Of a DNA stretch of 64,000 nucleotides, positions 43,066-52,917 are shown piece by piece. Below the pieces are notes generated by a model. That model was given only the letters and a program-made list of their open reading frames with translations, was not told the origin of the DNA and made no database searches. A program made the translations under genes and the position numbers. Every line of letters starts with the position of its first letter. The first letter of the stretch is position 1. Source of the DNA: Streptomyces diastaticus subsp. diastaticus (lineage in GTDB: Bacteria > Actinomycetota > Actinomycetes > Streptomycetales > Streptomycetaceae); assembly GCF_011170125.1 (NCBI RefSeq), contig NZ_BLLN01000003.1:248001-312000 (forward strand). Direction: 5' to 3'.

Positions 43066-43494
43066 ATGTCCGTCCAGCAGATATCCGTCGCCTACACCGC
43101 CGTCGCCACCGCCGAGAACGGGCGCGACGGCCGGGTGGCCACCGACGACGGCAAGCTCGACGTCGTCGTCAACCCGCCCAAGGAGATGGGCGGGAGCGGC
43201 GCCGGCACCAACCCGGAGCAGCTCTTCGCCGCCGGTTACAGCGCCTGCTTCCAGGGCGCGCTGGGTGTCGTGGCCCGGGCCGCGAAGGCCGACATCTCCG
43301 GCTCGACCGTCACCGCGCAGGTCGGCATCGGCAAGACCGAGGCGGGCGGCTTCGGCCTGGAGGTCGAGCTGGTCACCGCGATCCCGAACGTCGACCGCGC
43401 CACCGCCGAGGAGCTCGTCGCCAAGGCCCACGAGGTCTGCCCGTACTCCAACGCCACCCGCGGCAACATCAAGGTGACCCTCACCGTCGCCTGA
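43066..43494 (+). CDS. ohr: Organic hydroperoxide resistance protein Ohr
   Basis: 142 residues. The thiol peroxidase reduces organic and fatty acid hydroperoxides using two Cys: Cys61 in YSACFQGAL and Cys125 in HEVCPYSNAT, both in the family positions. The conserved N-terminal NPPKEMGGSGAGTNPEQLFAAGY is intact and contains the conserved active-site region. No ohrR with the sensing Cys is adjacent; the nearby MarR gene lacks it. AGGAGGA precedes the ATG. A hairpin follows the stop. Confidence 0.96.
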   Translation: MSVQQISVAYTAVATAENGRDGRVATDDGKLDVVVNPPKEMGGSGAGTNPEQLFAAGYSACFQGALGVVARAAKADISGSTVTAQVGIGKTEAGGFGLEVELVTAIPNVDRATAEELVAKAHEVCPYSNATRGNIKVTLTVA

Positions 43495-43508
43495 GCCCCT
43501 CACCGTCG

Positions 43509-43548
43509 CCGGCCCACCCGCCCCGCGCACGCGGTCCGGGTGGGCCGG
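43509..43548 (+). terminator. Terminator of ohr adjoining the next promoter
   Basis: A 12-bp perfect stem (43509-43520 with 43537-43548) ends exactly where the TAAGGT -10 box of the next gene begins (43549-43554). Confidence 0.7.
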
Positions 43549-43554
43549 TAAGGT
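43549..43554 (+). promoter_or_regulatory. -10 box (TAAGGT) of the EI24 gene, leaderless
   Basis: TAAGGT is followed by 6 nt and the ATG at 43561. Confidence 0.55.
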
Positions 43555-43560
43555 TCCCGC

Positions 43561-44391
43561 ATGGGTGATCTCGGCGTCGGTTTCCGGTACTTGATGAGCG
43601 GCCAGCGCTGGGCGCTGTCTCATGGCAAGACCTTCGGGCTGGGGCTGCTGCCCGGCCTGATCACCCTGGTCGTGTACGCGGCGGCGCTGGTCGCGCTCGC
43701 TTTCGGCGCCGACGACCTGATCGCCTGGGCCACCCCCTTCGCCGACGGCTGGGGCTCCCCGTGGCTCGGCCTCTTCCGCGGCTTCCTCACCGCGGTCCTC
43801 TTCGCGCTGGGCCTGATGCTCGCGGTGATCACCTTCACCTCGGTCACCCTGCTCGTCGGATCCCCCTTCTACGACGCGGTCTCCGAGCGCGTCGACGCCT
43901 CCGTGGACGGCAACGTCCCCACCTCGGGCCGCTCCTTCTGGTACGACCTGTGGGTCTCCACCCGCGACAGCCTGCGCATCCTGGTCCGCGCCGCGATCTG
44001 GGGCGTGCTGCTCTTCGCGCTCGGCTTCGTCCCGGTCGTCGGCCAGACCGCCATCCCCGTCGTCGGCTTCTTCGTCACGGGCTTCTTCCTCACCGAGGAA
44101 CTCGCCTCCGTCGCCCTCGCCCGGCGCGACGTCGACCTGCGCGAACGGCTCGCCCTGCTCCGCTCCCGCCGAACCCTGGCATGGGGCTTCGGGGTTCCAC
44201 TGGCCCTGGCCTACGTGATCCCCCTCGTCGCCGTCTTCCTGATGCCCGGTGCCGTCGCCGGGGCCACGCTGCTCTCCCGCGACCTGCTCGGCGAGCCGAC
44301 CGCCCCCACCGGGGACGCCGCCCCCGACACCGGCCAGGCCGCCCCCGCCGGCCTGGCGAAGCCCCCGGCCGACGCCCCGGCCGAGCGCTGA
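43561..44391 (+). CDS. EI24/CysZ-like membrane protein
   Basis: 276 residues with about six hydrophobic helices. The opening MGDLGVGFRYLMSGQRWALSHGKTFGLGLLPGLITLVVY and the central SPFYDAVSERVDASVDGNVP are typical of the EI24 domain, which also includes the sulfate channel CysZ. The C-terminal 35 residues form a Pro/Ala/Asp-rich tail. No cys genes are near, so a sulfate role cannot be assumed. The leaderless start is supported by TAAGGT 6 nt upstream. Downstream lies only the decayed glucosidase region. Confidence 0.85.
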   Translation: MGDLGVGFRYLMSGQRWALSHGKTFGLGLLPGLITLVVYAAALVALAFGADDLIAWATPFADGWGSPWLGLFRGFLTAVLFALGLMLAVITFTSVTLLVGSPFYDAVSERVDASVDGNVPTSGRSFWYDLWVSTRDSLRILVRAAIWGVLLFALGFVPVVGQTAIPVVGFFVTGFFLTEELASVALARRDVDLRERLALLRSRRTLAWGFGVPLALAYVIPLVAVFLMPGAVAGATLLSRDLLGEPTAPTGDAAPDTGQAAPAGLAKPPADAPAER

Positions 44392-44479
44392 CCGGCCGCA
44401 ACACCCCTCCTCGGGAAGCCGGTTCCTCGCCGAGCAGCACGAGGAGGTCGCGGAAGGCCACCGTCAGTCGACCGCCTCC

Positions 44480-45410
44480 GGGACCAGCAGCCACGGGTAC
44501 TGGGGCCTGTCCCACACCGCCACCAGCGGCGGGGCCGCCGCCCGCGAGGCCCGCGCCCTCGGCGGCGGCTCGGCCACCGTCTTCCCGCCGCACATCACCT
44601 CTCCGCTGGAGGGCCTGTGTGCCGCTCTCGGGGGAACAGGCCGTTCGGCGCCGACCCGCAGCACGAGATCGGCCCGGCCACCCAGGGCTTCGCCCTGACA
44701 GCCGTCTGCCGCGACGCCCAGGGCACCGTCCTCGGCACCGCGCCCGTCCCCGGCGGAGCGCCGACCAGTGGGTCGGCAGCGACCTGCCCGAGGGCGTCAC
44801 CCACGACACCCTGCACAGCATCGAGATCACCGGCAGCTACACCCCGCCCGAGTCCGGCCGCCACACCTTCGGCACCCGCGGCCTCGGCGCCTTCCGCCTG
44901 ACCGTCGGCGGCCGCGAACTCTGGTCCGGAACGCAGGGCCTCGGCGAGGGCCGCGACCCCTTCGAGGCGTTCTTCGGCGCCCCCACCGAACGCGCCACCG
45001 CCGAGCTGACCGCCGGCACCCCCGTCGACATCAGCCTGGAGTACGTCCGCACCCGCCTGCCCGACGCGCCCCTGGAGGGCGTCAGCGTCTCCCTCGTCCA
45101 CCTGCTGCCCCAGCGTGATCCGGACGAGTTGATCGCCGAAGCCGCCCGGCAGACGGAGACGGCGGTGGTGGTCGTCGCCACCACCGAGGCCGGCGAGCCC
45201 GAGCGGCCCGCCCAGCGCCTCGCCGGGTTCGCCCTCGCCGAGGCCTCGCCCGGCGAAGCCACCGAGGTCACCGTCGACCTGCCCGACCGCGCCTTCGAGA
45301 CCTGGGACGAGTCGACGGGCGGCTGGGTCCGCCGGCCGGGCCACTACGAACTGCGCGCCGCCCGCTCCGCGGCCGACCCGCGCCTGGCCCTGCCCCTCCG
45401 GGAGGACTGA
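44480..45410 (+). pseudogene. GH3 beta-glucosidase remnant with PA14 domain
   Basis: Pieces of one protein are read from three frames. Frame 2 has a GH3 segment (GGGSATVFPPHITSPLEGLCAALG) near 44560-44630. Frame 1 has GADPQHEIGPATQGF...AVCRDAQGTVLG from about 44645. Frame 3 holds the PA14-like part (YTPPESGRHTFGTRGLGAFRLTVGG) from about 44765, then jumps from AVVVVATTEAGE directly to PERPAQRLAGFALAEASPGEATEVTVDLP, the fibronectin-III-like end. The catalytic barrel and most of the second GH3 domain, several hundred residues, are missing. No intact start exists. It is a decaying gene, not a functional hydrolase. Exact left border is uncertain. Confidence 0.75.
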
Positions 45411-45433
45411 CCGGCCCGGCGGCCCGGGGAGAC

Positions 45434-45457
45434 GCCCGGCGGCCCGGGCCGCCGGGC
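45434..45457. terminator. Perfect 24-bp palindrome between convergent genes
   Basis: A complete palindrome lies directly next to the stop of the SGNH hydrolase gene and after the glucosidase remnant. Confidence 0.7.
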
Positions 45458-46354
45458 TCAGCCCTTCGCCGTCACCGCCCGGTAGGCGATGCGCGCGATG
45501 TGCGCCTGGCCGTTCCTGCTGGGGTGGAACCAGTCCCACGGCGAGAGCTGCGTCCCGGTGAAGCGGAAGTCGAACACCGCCCCGCCGTCCGTCCGGCAGA
45601 GCCGGTCCTGGGCGCACACCTGCGCCAGCACCCTGTTGTACGCCTTGACCCGCTTGTGCACCTTGGCCCGGCGCTTCACCGATTTCCTGTCGACCGCGTC
45701 CGGCTCCGACAGCATCGACCGGCAGATGCCCAGCGCCCACACCTGTTTGCCCAGCTCGCTGGTGCGCCCCTCCGACCAGAGCCGCTTCAGGTCCGGCACG
45801 CTCGCCATGTACACCTGGGTGCGGGGAAGCTCGGCGCGCAGAATCTCCATCGCCTCCTCCACCGACTTCCGGAAGTCGGCCACCTTGGTCATGTGGCGGG
45901 TGGAGGACCGGCACGCGTCGTTGGCGCCGACCATCACCGTCAGCAGCTCCGGCCGGTCCTGCACCGCCCGCTCCACCTGCGCCGGGAGGTCGGCCGCGCG
46001 TGCCCCCGAGACCGCGTGGTTCCAGCTCCGCTCCACCGCGCCCCGCTCCCCGAGCAGCCGCAGCGCCAGTGAGCGCACTCCCGGATCGCTGCCCGTGGCC
46101 CACGAGGCCTCCGGGCAGTCGGCCAGCACCGAGCAGGCGTCGAACCCCCGCGTGATCGAGTCCCCGACCGCCGCCAGCGAGGCCGGACGGGTGTCCCACC
46201 CCGTCTGCTCCCTGGCCCGGGGCGCGGCCAGCTCGTCACTGTCCTGTGAGGACGGCGCGCTCTGGCAGGCGGGCAGCACCGCCCCGAGGAGCAGCGCGAG
46301 GACGGCCGCGGTCCCGGCTCGCGCCCTGCGCCCCCGCACGTCCCGCTCACCCAT
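45458..46354 (-). CDS. SGNH/GDSL hydrolase lipoprotein
   Basis: 298 residues. The N-terminal signal peptide ends in a lipobox LPAC, making Cys30 the lipidated residue on the outer face of the membrane. The four SGNH blocks are visible: VGDSITRGFD (Ser), a Gly near SGARAADLPAQ, VGANDAC (Asn) and DWFHPSRNGQ (Asp and His). It should hydrolyse an ester, possibly on cell-wall or extracellular acylated sugars. ATG 46354 has GGAGG with 5-nt spacing and is preferred to the longer in-frame start. The mature protein has several Cys (DACSVLADC, CAQDRLC) that may form disulphides. Confidence 0.9.
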   Translation of the reverse strand: MGERDVRGRRARAGTAAVLALLLGAVLPACQSAPSSQDSDELAAPRAREQTGWDTRPASLAAVGDSITRGFDACSVLADCPEASWATGSDPGVRSLALRLLGERGAVERSWNHAVSGARAADLPAQVERAVQDRPELLTVMVGANDACRSSTRHMTKVADFRKSVEEAMEILRAELPRTQVYMASVPDLKRLWSEGRTSELGKQVWALGICRSMLSEPDAVDRKSVKRRAKVHKRVKAYNRVLAQVCAQDRLCRTDGGAVFDFRFTGTQLSPWDWFHPSRNGQAHIARIAYRAVTAKG

Positions 46355-46899
46355 CACGCCTCCTTCCGCCTGCCGTCCCGTGCCCGCCCTCGGGCGGGAG
46401 CCCCACCCGGTCAACGGTTCCGCGGTCCGGCGCGGTTCCGCGCCCCGCCGCGAGAACCGTCACAGGGCCCCCGGTACCTGCGGCACGGCTCCGGGGCCGC
46501 CATCGTCGCGCGGCACGGACCCCGGCGCGCGCTGCGCTCCGCCGGTCCGGTGCCAGGTGCCCCCGGCCGGCCCACCCGCGCGGGCCGGCCGTCACCCGGC
46601 CGCCGGAACGCCGCTCGGCCGAGCGGGTGGCGCCGGGCGTACGCCGGGCGCGCCCCGCCGGGTGAAAGCAGGCGGGTCCGGGGCGACCGGCCCGACGGTA
46701 CGTCACCCCGCCACCCGTGCGGCACGGTAGCTTTGGCCCCGGGCAGTCCGGCCGGTGGCGTACGGACGCCCCGGGGGCGGCGCGGCCCACCGGTTCCGCT
46801 AAGTTACATCACGTCACATCTGTCCCATTTGGGAAATTCGCTCGGCACGGGTGCGAGGCCGCTCGGGACAGCGCCCTCGGTCCCACACTGGAGGTTCCG
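46355..46899. other. Divergent intergenic region with an AT-richer promoter patch
   Basis: 545 bp. The patch at 46797-46845 is much less GC-rich than its surroundings and contains the 12-bp palindrome TCCCATTTGGGA at 46823-46834. It probably belongs to the promoter of the DUF3145 gene. The rest shows no gene. Confidence 0.5.
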
Positions 46900-47394
46900 G
46901 TGACGACACGTGGAGTCCTGTACGTGCACTCCGCACCGCGCGCGCTGTGCCCGCATGTCGAGTGGGCCGTGGCCGGTGTACTCGGCGTGCGCGTCAGCCT
47001 CGACTGGATCAGGCAGCCCGCCGCCCCGGGCACCTGGAGGGCCGAGTTCTCCTGGCAGGGCCAGGTGGGCATCGCCTCCCGGCTCGCCTCCGCGCTGCGC
47101 GGCTGGCAGCAGTTGCGCTTCGAGGCGACCGCGGAGCCCAGCCCCGGCGCCGAGGGCGAGCGGTACAGCTCCACCCCCGGCCTCGGCATCTTCCACGCCG
47201 TCACCGGCATCCACGGCGACATCCTCATCCCCGAGGACCGGCTGCGAGCCGCCCTGGTCCGCTCCCAGGCCGGCGAGACCGACCTGGAGGCCGAGATCGC
47301 CCGTCTCCTCGGCAAGCCCTGGGACGACGAGCTGGAACCCTTCCGGCACGCGGGCGAGGGCGCTCCGGTCCGCTGGCTCCACCAGGTCGTCTGA
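46900..47394 (+). CDS. DUF3145 family protein
   Basis: 164 residues. The sequence GVLYVHSAPRALCPHVEWAVAGVLGV and TWRAEFSWQGQVGIASRLASALRGWQQLRFEAT is characteristic of this actinobacterial family, which I recall commonly lies next to the fab operon. The protein is soluble with no known enzymatic motif. GTG 46900 has GGAGGT upstream. It converges with fabF across a strong terminator, so it shares location but not transcript with the fatty-acid genes. A link to lipid or envelope metabolism is suggested only by this conserved neighbourhood. Confidence 0.88.
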   Translation: MTTRGVLYVHSAPRALCPHVEWAVAGVLGVRVSLDWIRQPAAPGTWRAEFSWQGQVGIASRLASALRGWQQLRFEATAEPSPGAEGERYSSTPGLGIFHAVTGIHGDILIPEDRLRAALVRSQAGETDLEAEIARLLGKPWDDELEPFRHAGEGAPVRWLHQVV

Positions 47395-47430
47395 GCGCTC
47401 CCGGCCCGCCGCCGCGCGCGACCGGAACAC

Positions 47431-47468
47431 CGAAGGGCCCGCCTCCCCCGAGGGAGGCGGGCCCTTCG
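47431..47468. terminator. Perfect 17-bp-stem bidirectional terminator
   Basis: 47431-47447 pairs with 47452-47468 around a 4-nt loop. It ends the fab operon and the DUF3145 transcript. Confidence 0.92.
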
Positions 47469-47487
47469 CCCGGCGTACGCGGGCCGG

Positions 47488-48759
<1,272 letters not shown>

Positions 48760-48915
48760 AGGGCTTGTCTCCACAGGTCAGAGGGTCGAGCGTCAAGGCG
48801 CGCCACCACCGGCGGGCGGGGTCGGGCGCCCGGGCCGGGCTCCGGCGGGCAGAAGGCCGGGGGCGGGCACGGGGAGCGGACCCGGAAGGCCGGGGCCGCT
48901 CCCGGTGCGCCGGGA

Positions 48916-49164
48916 TCAGCCCTGGTGCTTCAGGATGTAGGACGTGGCGTCGCCCACGGTCTTGAGGTTCTTGACGTCCTCGTCGGGGATCTTCACGTCG
49001 AAGCGCTCCTCGGCGGCGACGACGACCTCGACCATGGACAGCGAGTCGACGTCCAGGTCGTCGGTGAAGGACTTGTCCAGCTGGACGTCCTCGGTCGGGA
49101 TGCCGGCGATCTCGTTCACGATCTCCGCGAGACCCTCGACGATCTCTTCCTGCGTGGCGGCCAT
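48916..49164 (-). CDS. acpP: Acyl carrier protein AcpP
   Basis: 82 residues. Ser41 in DVDSLSMVE is the attachment site for 4'-phosphopantetheine. The protein is acidic with four expected helices and begins MAATQEEIVEGLAEIVNEIAG, as in Streptomyces fatty-acid ACPs. It carries growing acyl chains between FabD, FabH and FabF. It lies between fabH and fabF with its own ribosome site (GGAGCG). The 156-bp gap to fabF is larger than usual in the operon but shows no clear terminator. Confidence 0.97.
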   Translation of the reverse strand: MAATQEEIVEGLAEIVNEIAGIPTEDVQLDKSFTDDLDVDSLSMVEVVVAAEERFDVKIPDEDVKNLKTVGDATSYILKHQG

Positions 49165-49236
49165 GATGGCGCTCCTTCGTTGGTGTTCAGAGGTGTACGG
49201 TTCCGCGTGCCCCGGAAGGCCGGGGGTGCGCGGCGC

Positions 49237-50238
49237 CTAGGGGAGAGTAACGACCGTGGCGGCGTAGACGAGACCCGCCCCGAAGCCGATGACGAGCGCC
49301 GTGTCGCCGCTCTTGGCCTCGCCCGTCGCCAGAAGCCGCTCCATCGCGAGCGGGATCGACGCGGCCGAGGTGTTGCCGGTGGTCTCGATGTCACGGGCGA
49401 CCGTGACGTGCTCCGGCAGTTTGAGGGTCTTCACCATCGAGTCGATGATCCGCATGTTGGCCTGGTGCGGGATGAAGACATCGAGGTCCTCCGCGGTGAT
49501 ACCGGCGGCCTCCAGCGCCTGCTGGGCCACCTTGGCCATCTCGAAGACGGCCCAGCGGAAGACGGCCTGGCCCTCCTGCGTGATCGCCGGGAACTTCTCC
49601 GGGTGGCCGTCGCGGTACTCCGCCCACGACGTCGTCTGCTTGATGGTCTCCGACTTGTCGCCCTCGGAGCCCCACACGGTCCGGCCGATGGCCGGGACGT
49701 CCGAGGGGCCGACGACGACCGCGCCCGCGCCGTCACCGAAGAGGAAGGCCGTCGCGCGGTCCTCGTGGTCGGTGAGGTCGCTGAGCCGCTCCACACCGAT
49801 GACCAGCACATGCTCGGCCGACCCGTCCACGACCATGCCCTTGGCGAGGGTCAGGCCGTAGCCGAAGCCCGCGCAGCCGGCGGAGATGTCGAAGGCGGCG
49901 GGCTTGCCCGCACCCACCAGGTGCGCGATCTCGGTCGCCACCGCGGGGGTCTGCTTGAAGTGCGAGACCGTCGAGACGACGACGGCGTCGATCTCCGACG
50001 GGGCTATGCCGGCGTCGGCGATGGCCTTGCCCGCCGCCTCCACCGACATCACGGTGACGGTCTCCTGGTCGTCGGCCCAGTGCCGGGTGGCGATGCCGGA
50101 CCGCGAGCGGATCCACTCGTCGGAGGAGTCGATCTTCTCCAGGATCACCTCGTTGGGCACCACCCGTGTCGGGCGGTAGCCGCCGACGCCGAGAATGCGC
50201 GCGTACGGGGCACCCTTGCTGGGCTTGATCTTCGCCAT
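49237..50238 (-). CDS. fabH: 3-oxoacyl-ACP synthase III, FabH
   Basis: 333 residues. FabH starts fatty-acid synthesis by condensing acyl-CoA (isobutyryl, isovaleryl, anteiso or acetyl) with malonyl-ACP. The catalytic residues are Cys122 in SAGCAGFGYG, His in IPHQANMRI and Asn in ETTGNTSAAS. The Ser/Lys-rich opening (MAKIKPSKGAPYARILGVGGYRPTR) is as in Streptomyces FabH. AGGAG precedes the ATG at 50238. Being in this operon it is the primary-metabolism enzyme and not a polyketide starter synthase. Confidence 0.97.
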   Translation of the reverse strand: MAKIKPSKGAPYARILGVGGYRPTRVVPNEVILEKIDSSDEWIRSRSGIATRHWADDQETVTVMSVEAAGKAIADAGIAPSEIDAVVVSTVSHFKQTPAVATEIAHLVGAGKPAAFDISAGCAGFGYGLTLAKGMVVDGSAEHVLVIGVERLSDLTDHEDRATAFLFGDGAGAVVVGPSDVPAIGRTVWGSEGDKSETIKQTTSWAEYRDGHPEKFPAITQEGQAVFRWAVFEMAKVAQQALEAAGITAEDLDVFIPHQANMRIIDSMVKTLKLPEHVTVARDIETTGNTSAASIPLAMERLLATGEAKSGDTALVIGFGAGLVYAATVVTLP

Positions 50239-50255
50239 GCTCTCGGTGCTCCTTC

Positions 50256-51197
50256 TCAGGCCGTCTGCGGGTCCGCCGGCGCGGCGGGGGAGTGCTCGGC
50301 GATCAGGGCGCGTGCCGCGTCGAGGTCGTCGGGGGTCTTCAGGGCGAGCGTCTTGACGCCCGGCATCGCGCGCTTGGCCAGTCCGGTCAGCGTGCCGCCC
50401 GGGCACACCTCCAGCAACGCGGTGGCGCCGAGCTGCTGGAAGGTCTCCATGCACAGGTCCCAGCGGACCGGGTTGGCGAGCTGGCCCACCAGCCGCTCCA
50501 GGACCTCCGTGCCGGTGGCCACCCGCGCGCCGTCCCGGTTGGAGACGTACGGCACGGACGGGTCGGCGGGGGCCAGCTCCGCGGCGGCCTTCTCCAGCTC
50601 CGACACGGCCGGGGCCATGTGCTCGGTGTGGAAGGCGCCGGCCACCTTGAGCGGCACCACCCGGCGCACCCCCTCCGGCTTCTGCGCGACCAGCGCGTCG
50701 ATCTGCTCCAGCGTGCCCGCGGCGACGATCTGGCCGGCGCCGTTGACGTTGGCCGGGGTCAGGCCGAGCTTCTCCAGGTGCGGGAGGGTCACCTCCGGGT
50801 CGCCGCCGAGCAGGGCGGCCATACCGGTGGGGGTGACGGCGGAGGCCTCCGCCATGGCCTGGCCGCGGCGGCGTACCAGACGCAGCGCGTCGGTGTCGTC
50901 GAGGACCGAGGCGAGGGCGGCGGCGGTGATCTCGCCGACGCTGTGTCCCGCGACAGCGCCCGGGGCCACCTCGCCGAGCGCGGTGGCGGAGAGCAGCCCG
51001 GCGGCGACCAGCAGCGGCTGGGCCACCGCGGTGTCACGGATCGCCTCGGCGTCCGCCTCGGTGCCGTAGTGCACCAGGTCGAGGCCGATGGCGTCGGACC
51101 AGGCCGCGACGCGGTCGGCGGCACCGGGGAGTTCGAGCCAGGGGGTCAGGAAGCCGGGCGTCTGGGCGCCCTGGCCGGGAGCGACGAGTACGAGCAC
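50256..51197 (-). CDS. fabD: Malonyl-CoA:ACP transacylase FabD
   Basis: 313 residues. The enzyme loads malonate onto AcpP. GQGAQ is near the N-terminus, and the nucleophile Ser86 lies in GHSVGE. The catalytic His is in the VAGAFHTEHMAPA segment near residue 190, and the Gln/Arg of the oxyanion pocket are present. The preferred start gives VLVLVAPGQGAQ, which I recall as the usual beginning of Streptomyces FabD; a GTG two codons upstream (51203) is equally in frame. In many Streptomyces this FabD also serves type II polyketide synthases. It is the first gene after fasR in the operon. Confidence 0.96.
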   Translation of the reverse strand: MLVLVAPGQGAQTPGFLTPWLELPGAADRVAAWSDAIGLDLVHYGTEADAEAIRDTAVAQPLLVAAGLLSATALGEVAPGAVAGHSVGEITAAALASVLDDTDALRLVRRRGQAMAEASAVTPTGMAALLGGDPEVTLPHLEKLGLTPANVNGAGQIVAAGTLEQIDALVAQKPEGVRRVVPLKVAGAFHTEHMAPAVSELEKAAAELAPADPSVPYVSNRDGARVATGTEVLERLVGQLANPVRWDLCMETFQQLGATALLEVCPGGTLTGLAKRAMPGVKTLALKTPDDLDAARALIAEHSPAAPADPQTA

Positions 51198-51265
51198 TCT
51201 CACACTCTCTCTTGGGGAGGGCCCCGACGGCCGGTGGGGACAGGGACCAAGAACCGTCAGGGGAA

Positions 51266-51282
51266 TTGTTGGTGTCCGACAA
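51266..51282 (-). promoter_or_regulatory. Palindrome upstream of fabD, candidate FasR operator
   Basis: TTGTTGG (51266-51272) and CCGACAA (51276-51282) form a near-perfect inverted repeat, 6 of 7 pairs, around 3 nt. It lies immediately after the fasR stop codon and 69 nt before the fabD start. FasR is known to act on the fabDHPF promoter in S. coelicolor. The exact site here is inferred from position. Confidence 0.5.
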
Positions 51283-51286
51283 AATC

Positions 51287-52513
51287 CTAGAGTTGCGCCT
51301 CGGCGTCCGCCAAGCGCCCCAGGATCAGCGCGATACGCAGCGTGAAGGCCGATCGCACATCGGAGGGCGACCACCCGGTGACGTCAGTCACACGTCGAAG
51401 CCGGTAGCGCACGGTGTTCGGGTGGACGAACAGCATCCGCGCGGCCCCTTCGAGGCTGCTCGCCTGCTCCAGGTAGACGCTCAGCGTCTCCAGGAGAGCC
51501 GACCCCGCTTCCTCCAACGGTCTGTAGATCTCCTCCACCAACTGGTCCCGCGCGGCGGGATCGCCCGCCATCGCGCGCTCCGGCAGCAGATCGTCCGCGA
51601 GCACGGGCCGCGGCGCGTCCTGCCAGGCCGCGCACGCCTTCAGTCCCGCCGCGGCGGCCTGTGCCGACCGGGTCGCCGCCAGCAGGTCCGCCACCACGGG
51701 GCCGGCCACCACCGGGCCCGCCGCGTACGGCCCGATCAGCGCCTTCGCCACGTGCAGCGGGTTGTCGCTGCCGCCCGCGATGACCACCAGCCGGTTGCCG
51801 AGCACCCCGGTCAGGACCTGCACCTTGGCCTGGCGGGAGGCCCGCCGGATCGCCTCCACGGTCAGCTCGCTGTCCCCGTCGGGGGCGGTGCCGAGGATCA
51901 CGCAGACGTGCTCGGGGGAGTTCCAGCCGAGCGCGGCCGCCCGGGAGACGGCGCCCTCGTCCGCCTCGCCGGAGAGCACGGCGTTGACCACCAGCGACTC
52001 CAGCCGGGCGTCCCAGGCGCCGCGCGCCTCGGCGGCCTGCGCGTAGACCTGAGCGGTGGCGAAGGCGATCTCCCGGGCGTAGACCAGCAGCGCCTCCCGA
52101 AGCACCGACTCGTCACCCGGCGCCGCGACCTCGTCGATCGCCGTCTCCATGACCTCGATCGTGGTGCGCACCATCTCGACGGTCTGCCGCAGGGTGATCG
52201 CCCGCGTCAGCTCGCGCGGCGCCGTGCCGAACACGTCGGTGGAGATCGCCTGCGGCGCGTCCGGCTGCCGGAACCACTCGGTGAACGCCGCGATACCCGC
52301 CTGTGCCACCAGGCCGATCCACGAACGGTTCTCCGGCGGCATCGCCCGGTACCAGGGCAGCGTCTCGTCCATCCGCGCGATGGCGTTGGCGGCGAGCCGC
52401 CCGGAGGAACGCTCCAGCCGCTTCAGCGTCGCGGTGTGCGGATGGGCGGCCGCAGCCTCTGGAGGCTGCTGCTCGGCGGGGTGGTCGGGTGGTGTGGATT
52501 CGGGTTGGGACAC
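51287..52513 (-). CDS. fasR: PucR-family transcriptional regulator FasR
   Basis: 408 residues. The C-terminal helix-turn-helix (LFVHPNTVRYRLRRVTDVTGWSPSDV near 368-393) is the PucR/CdaR output domain. The central part resembles the GGDEF-like domain of this family, and the N-terminal third starts with a Pro/Ala-rich head. It lies directly upstream of fabD on the same strand, as for FasR, the activator of the fatty-acid operon in S. coelicolor. The candidate palindrome sits between the two genes. Upstream, on the other side, is a G-rich repeat region that may influence its own expression. Confidence 0.92.
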   Translation of the reverse strand: MSQPESTPPDHPAEQQPPEAAAAHPHTATLKRLERSSGRLAANAIARMDETLPWYRAMPPENRSWIGLVAQAGIAAFTEWFRQPDAPQAISTDVFGTAPRELTRAITLRQTVEMVRTTIEVMETAIDEVAAPGDESVLREALLVYAREIAFATAQVYAQAAEARGAWDARLESLVVNAVLSGEADEGAVSRAAALGWNSPEHVCVILGTAPDGDSELTVEAIRRASRQAKVQVLTGVLGNRLVVIAGGSDNPLHVAKALIGPYAAGPVVAGPVVADLLAATRSAQAAAAGLKACAAWQDAPRPVLADDLLPERAMAGDPAARDQLVEEIYRPLEEAGSALLETLSVYLEQASSLEGAARMLFVHPNTVRYRLRRVTDVTGWSPSDVRSAFTLRIALILGRLADAEAQL

Positions 52514-52753
52514 GGGACAAGACTGCCTTATCGCAGCGGGGCGGTGAGGTGGAGGGTCACGGGCAGGGCCGGGCGCGTGGCGGCGGCCGGCCTGGTGGCG
52601 GAGGGGAGAGACGGTTCAGGGGGCGCGGGCCGGTGCGTGGCCCCGGTGGTGTGGGGCGGGGCTTTGCGGGGTGGGGGTGTGATCGCTGTGGTGTGGGGCG
52701 GGGCTTGTGGGGCGCGGGACTGCGATCGCCGGGGGTGTGGGGCGGGGCCCTTG

Positions 52754-52917
52754 CGTGGTGGGGCTTGGGCCGTCGGGGCGCGTGGCGGGGGCGGGCTGTG
52801 CCGCAAGGTCTCCGGTGATCCGGTGATCCGGTGATCCGGTGATCGGCGTGGTGGGGCTTGGGCCGTCGGGGGCGGGACTGGGACGGGCTGCGCCGCGTGG
52901 GCTCCGGTGATCCGGTG
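52754..52917. repeat. ~93-bp direct repeat with internal 8-bp tandem array
   Basis: Two diverged copies (52754-52846 and 52847-52917) share a 25-bp identical start and the CTCCGGTGATCCGGTGA segment. In the first copy the 8-bp unit CCGGTGAT is repeated four times in a row at 52812-52843; the second copy has about two. Confidence 0.65.

Noticed and set aside
41454..43494. MarR regulator as OhrR for ohr
   Set aside because: It lacks the N-terminal sensing Cys of OhrR, and ohr has its own promoter (TAGGCT at 42999). The operator faces the reductase gene instead.
52812..52843. CRISPR-like repeats
   Set aside because: The 8-bp units are contiguous without spacers, so this is a simple tandem repeat.
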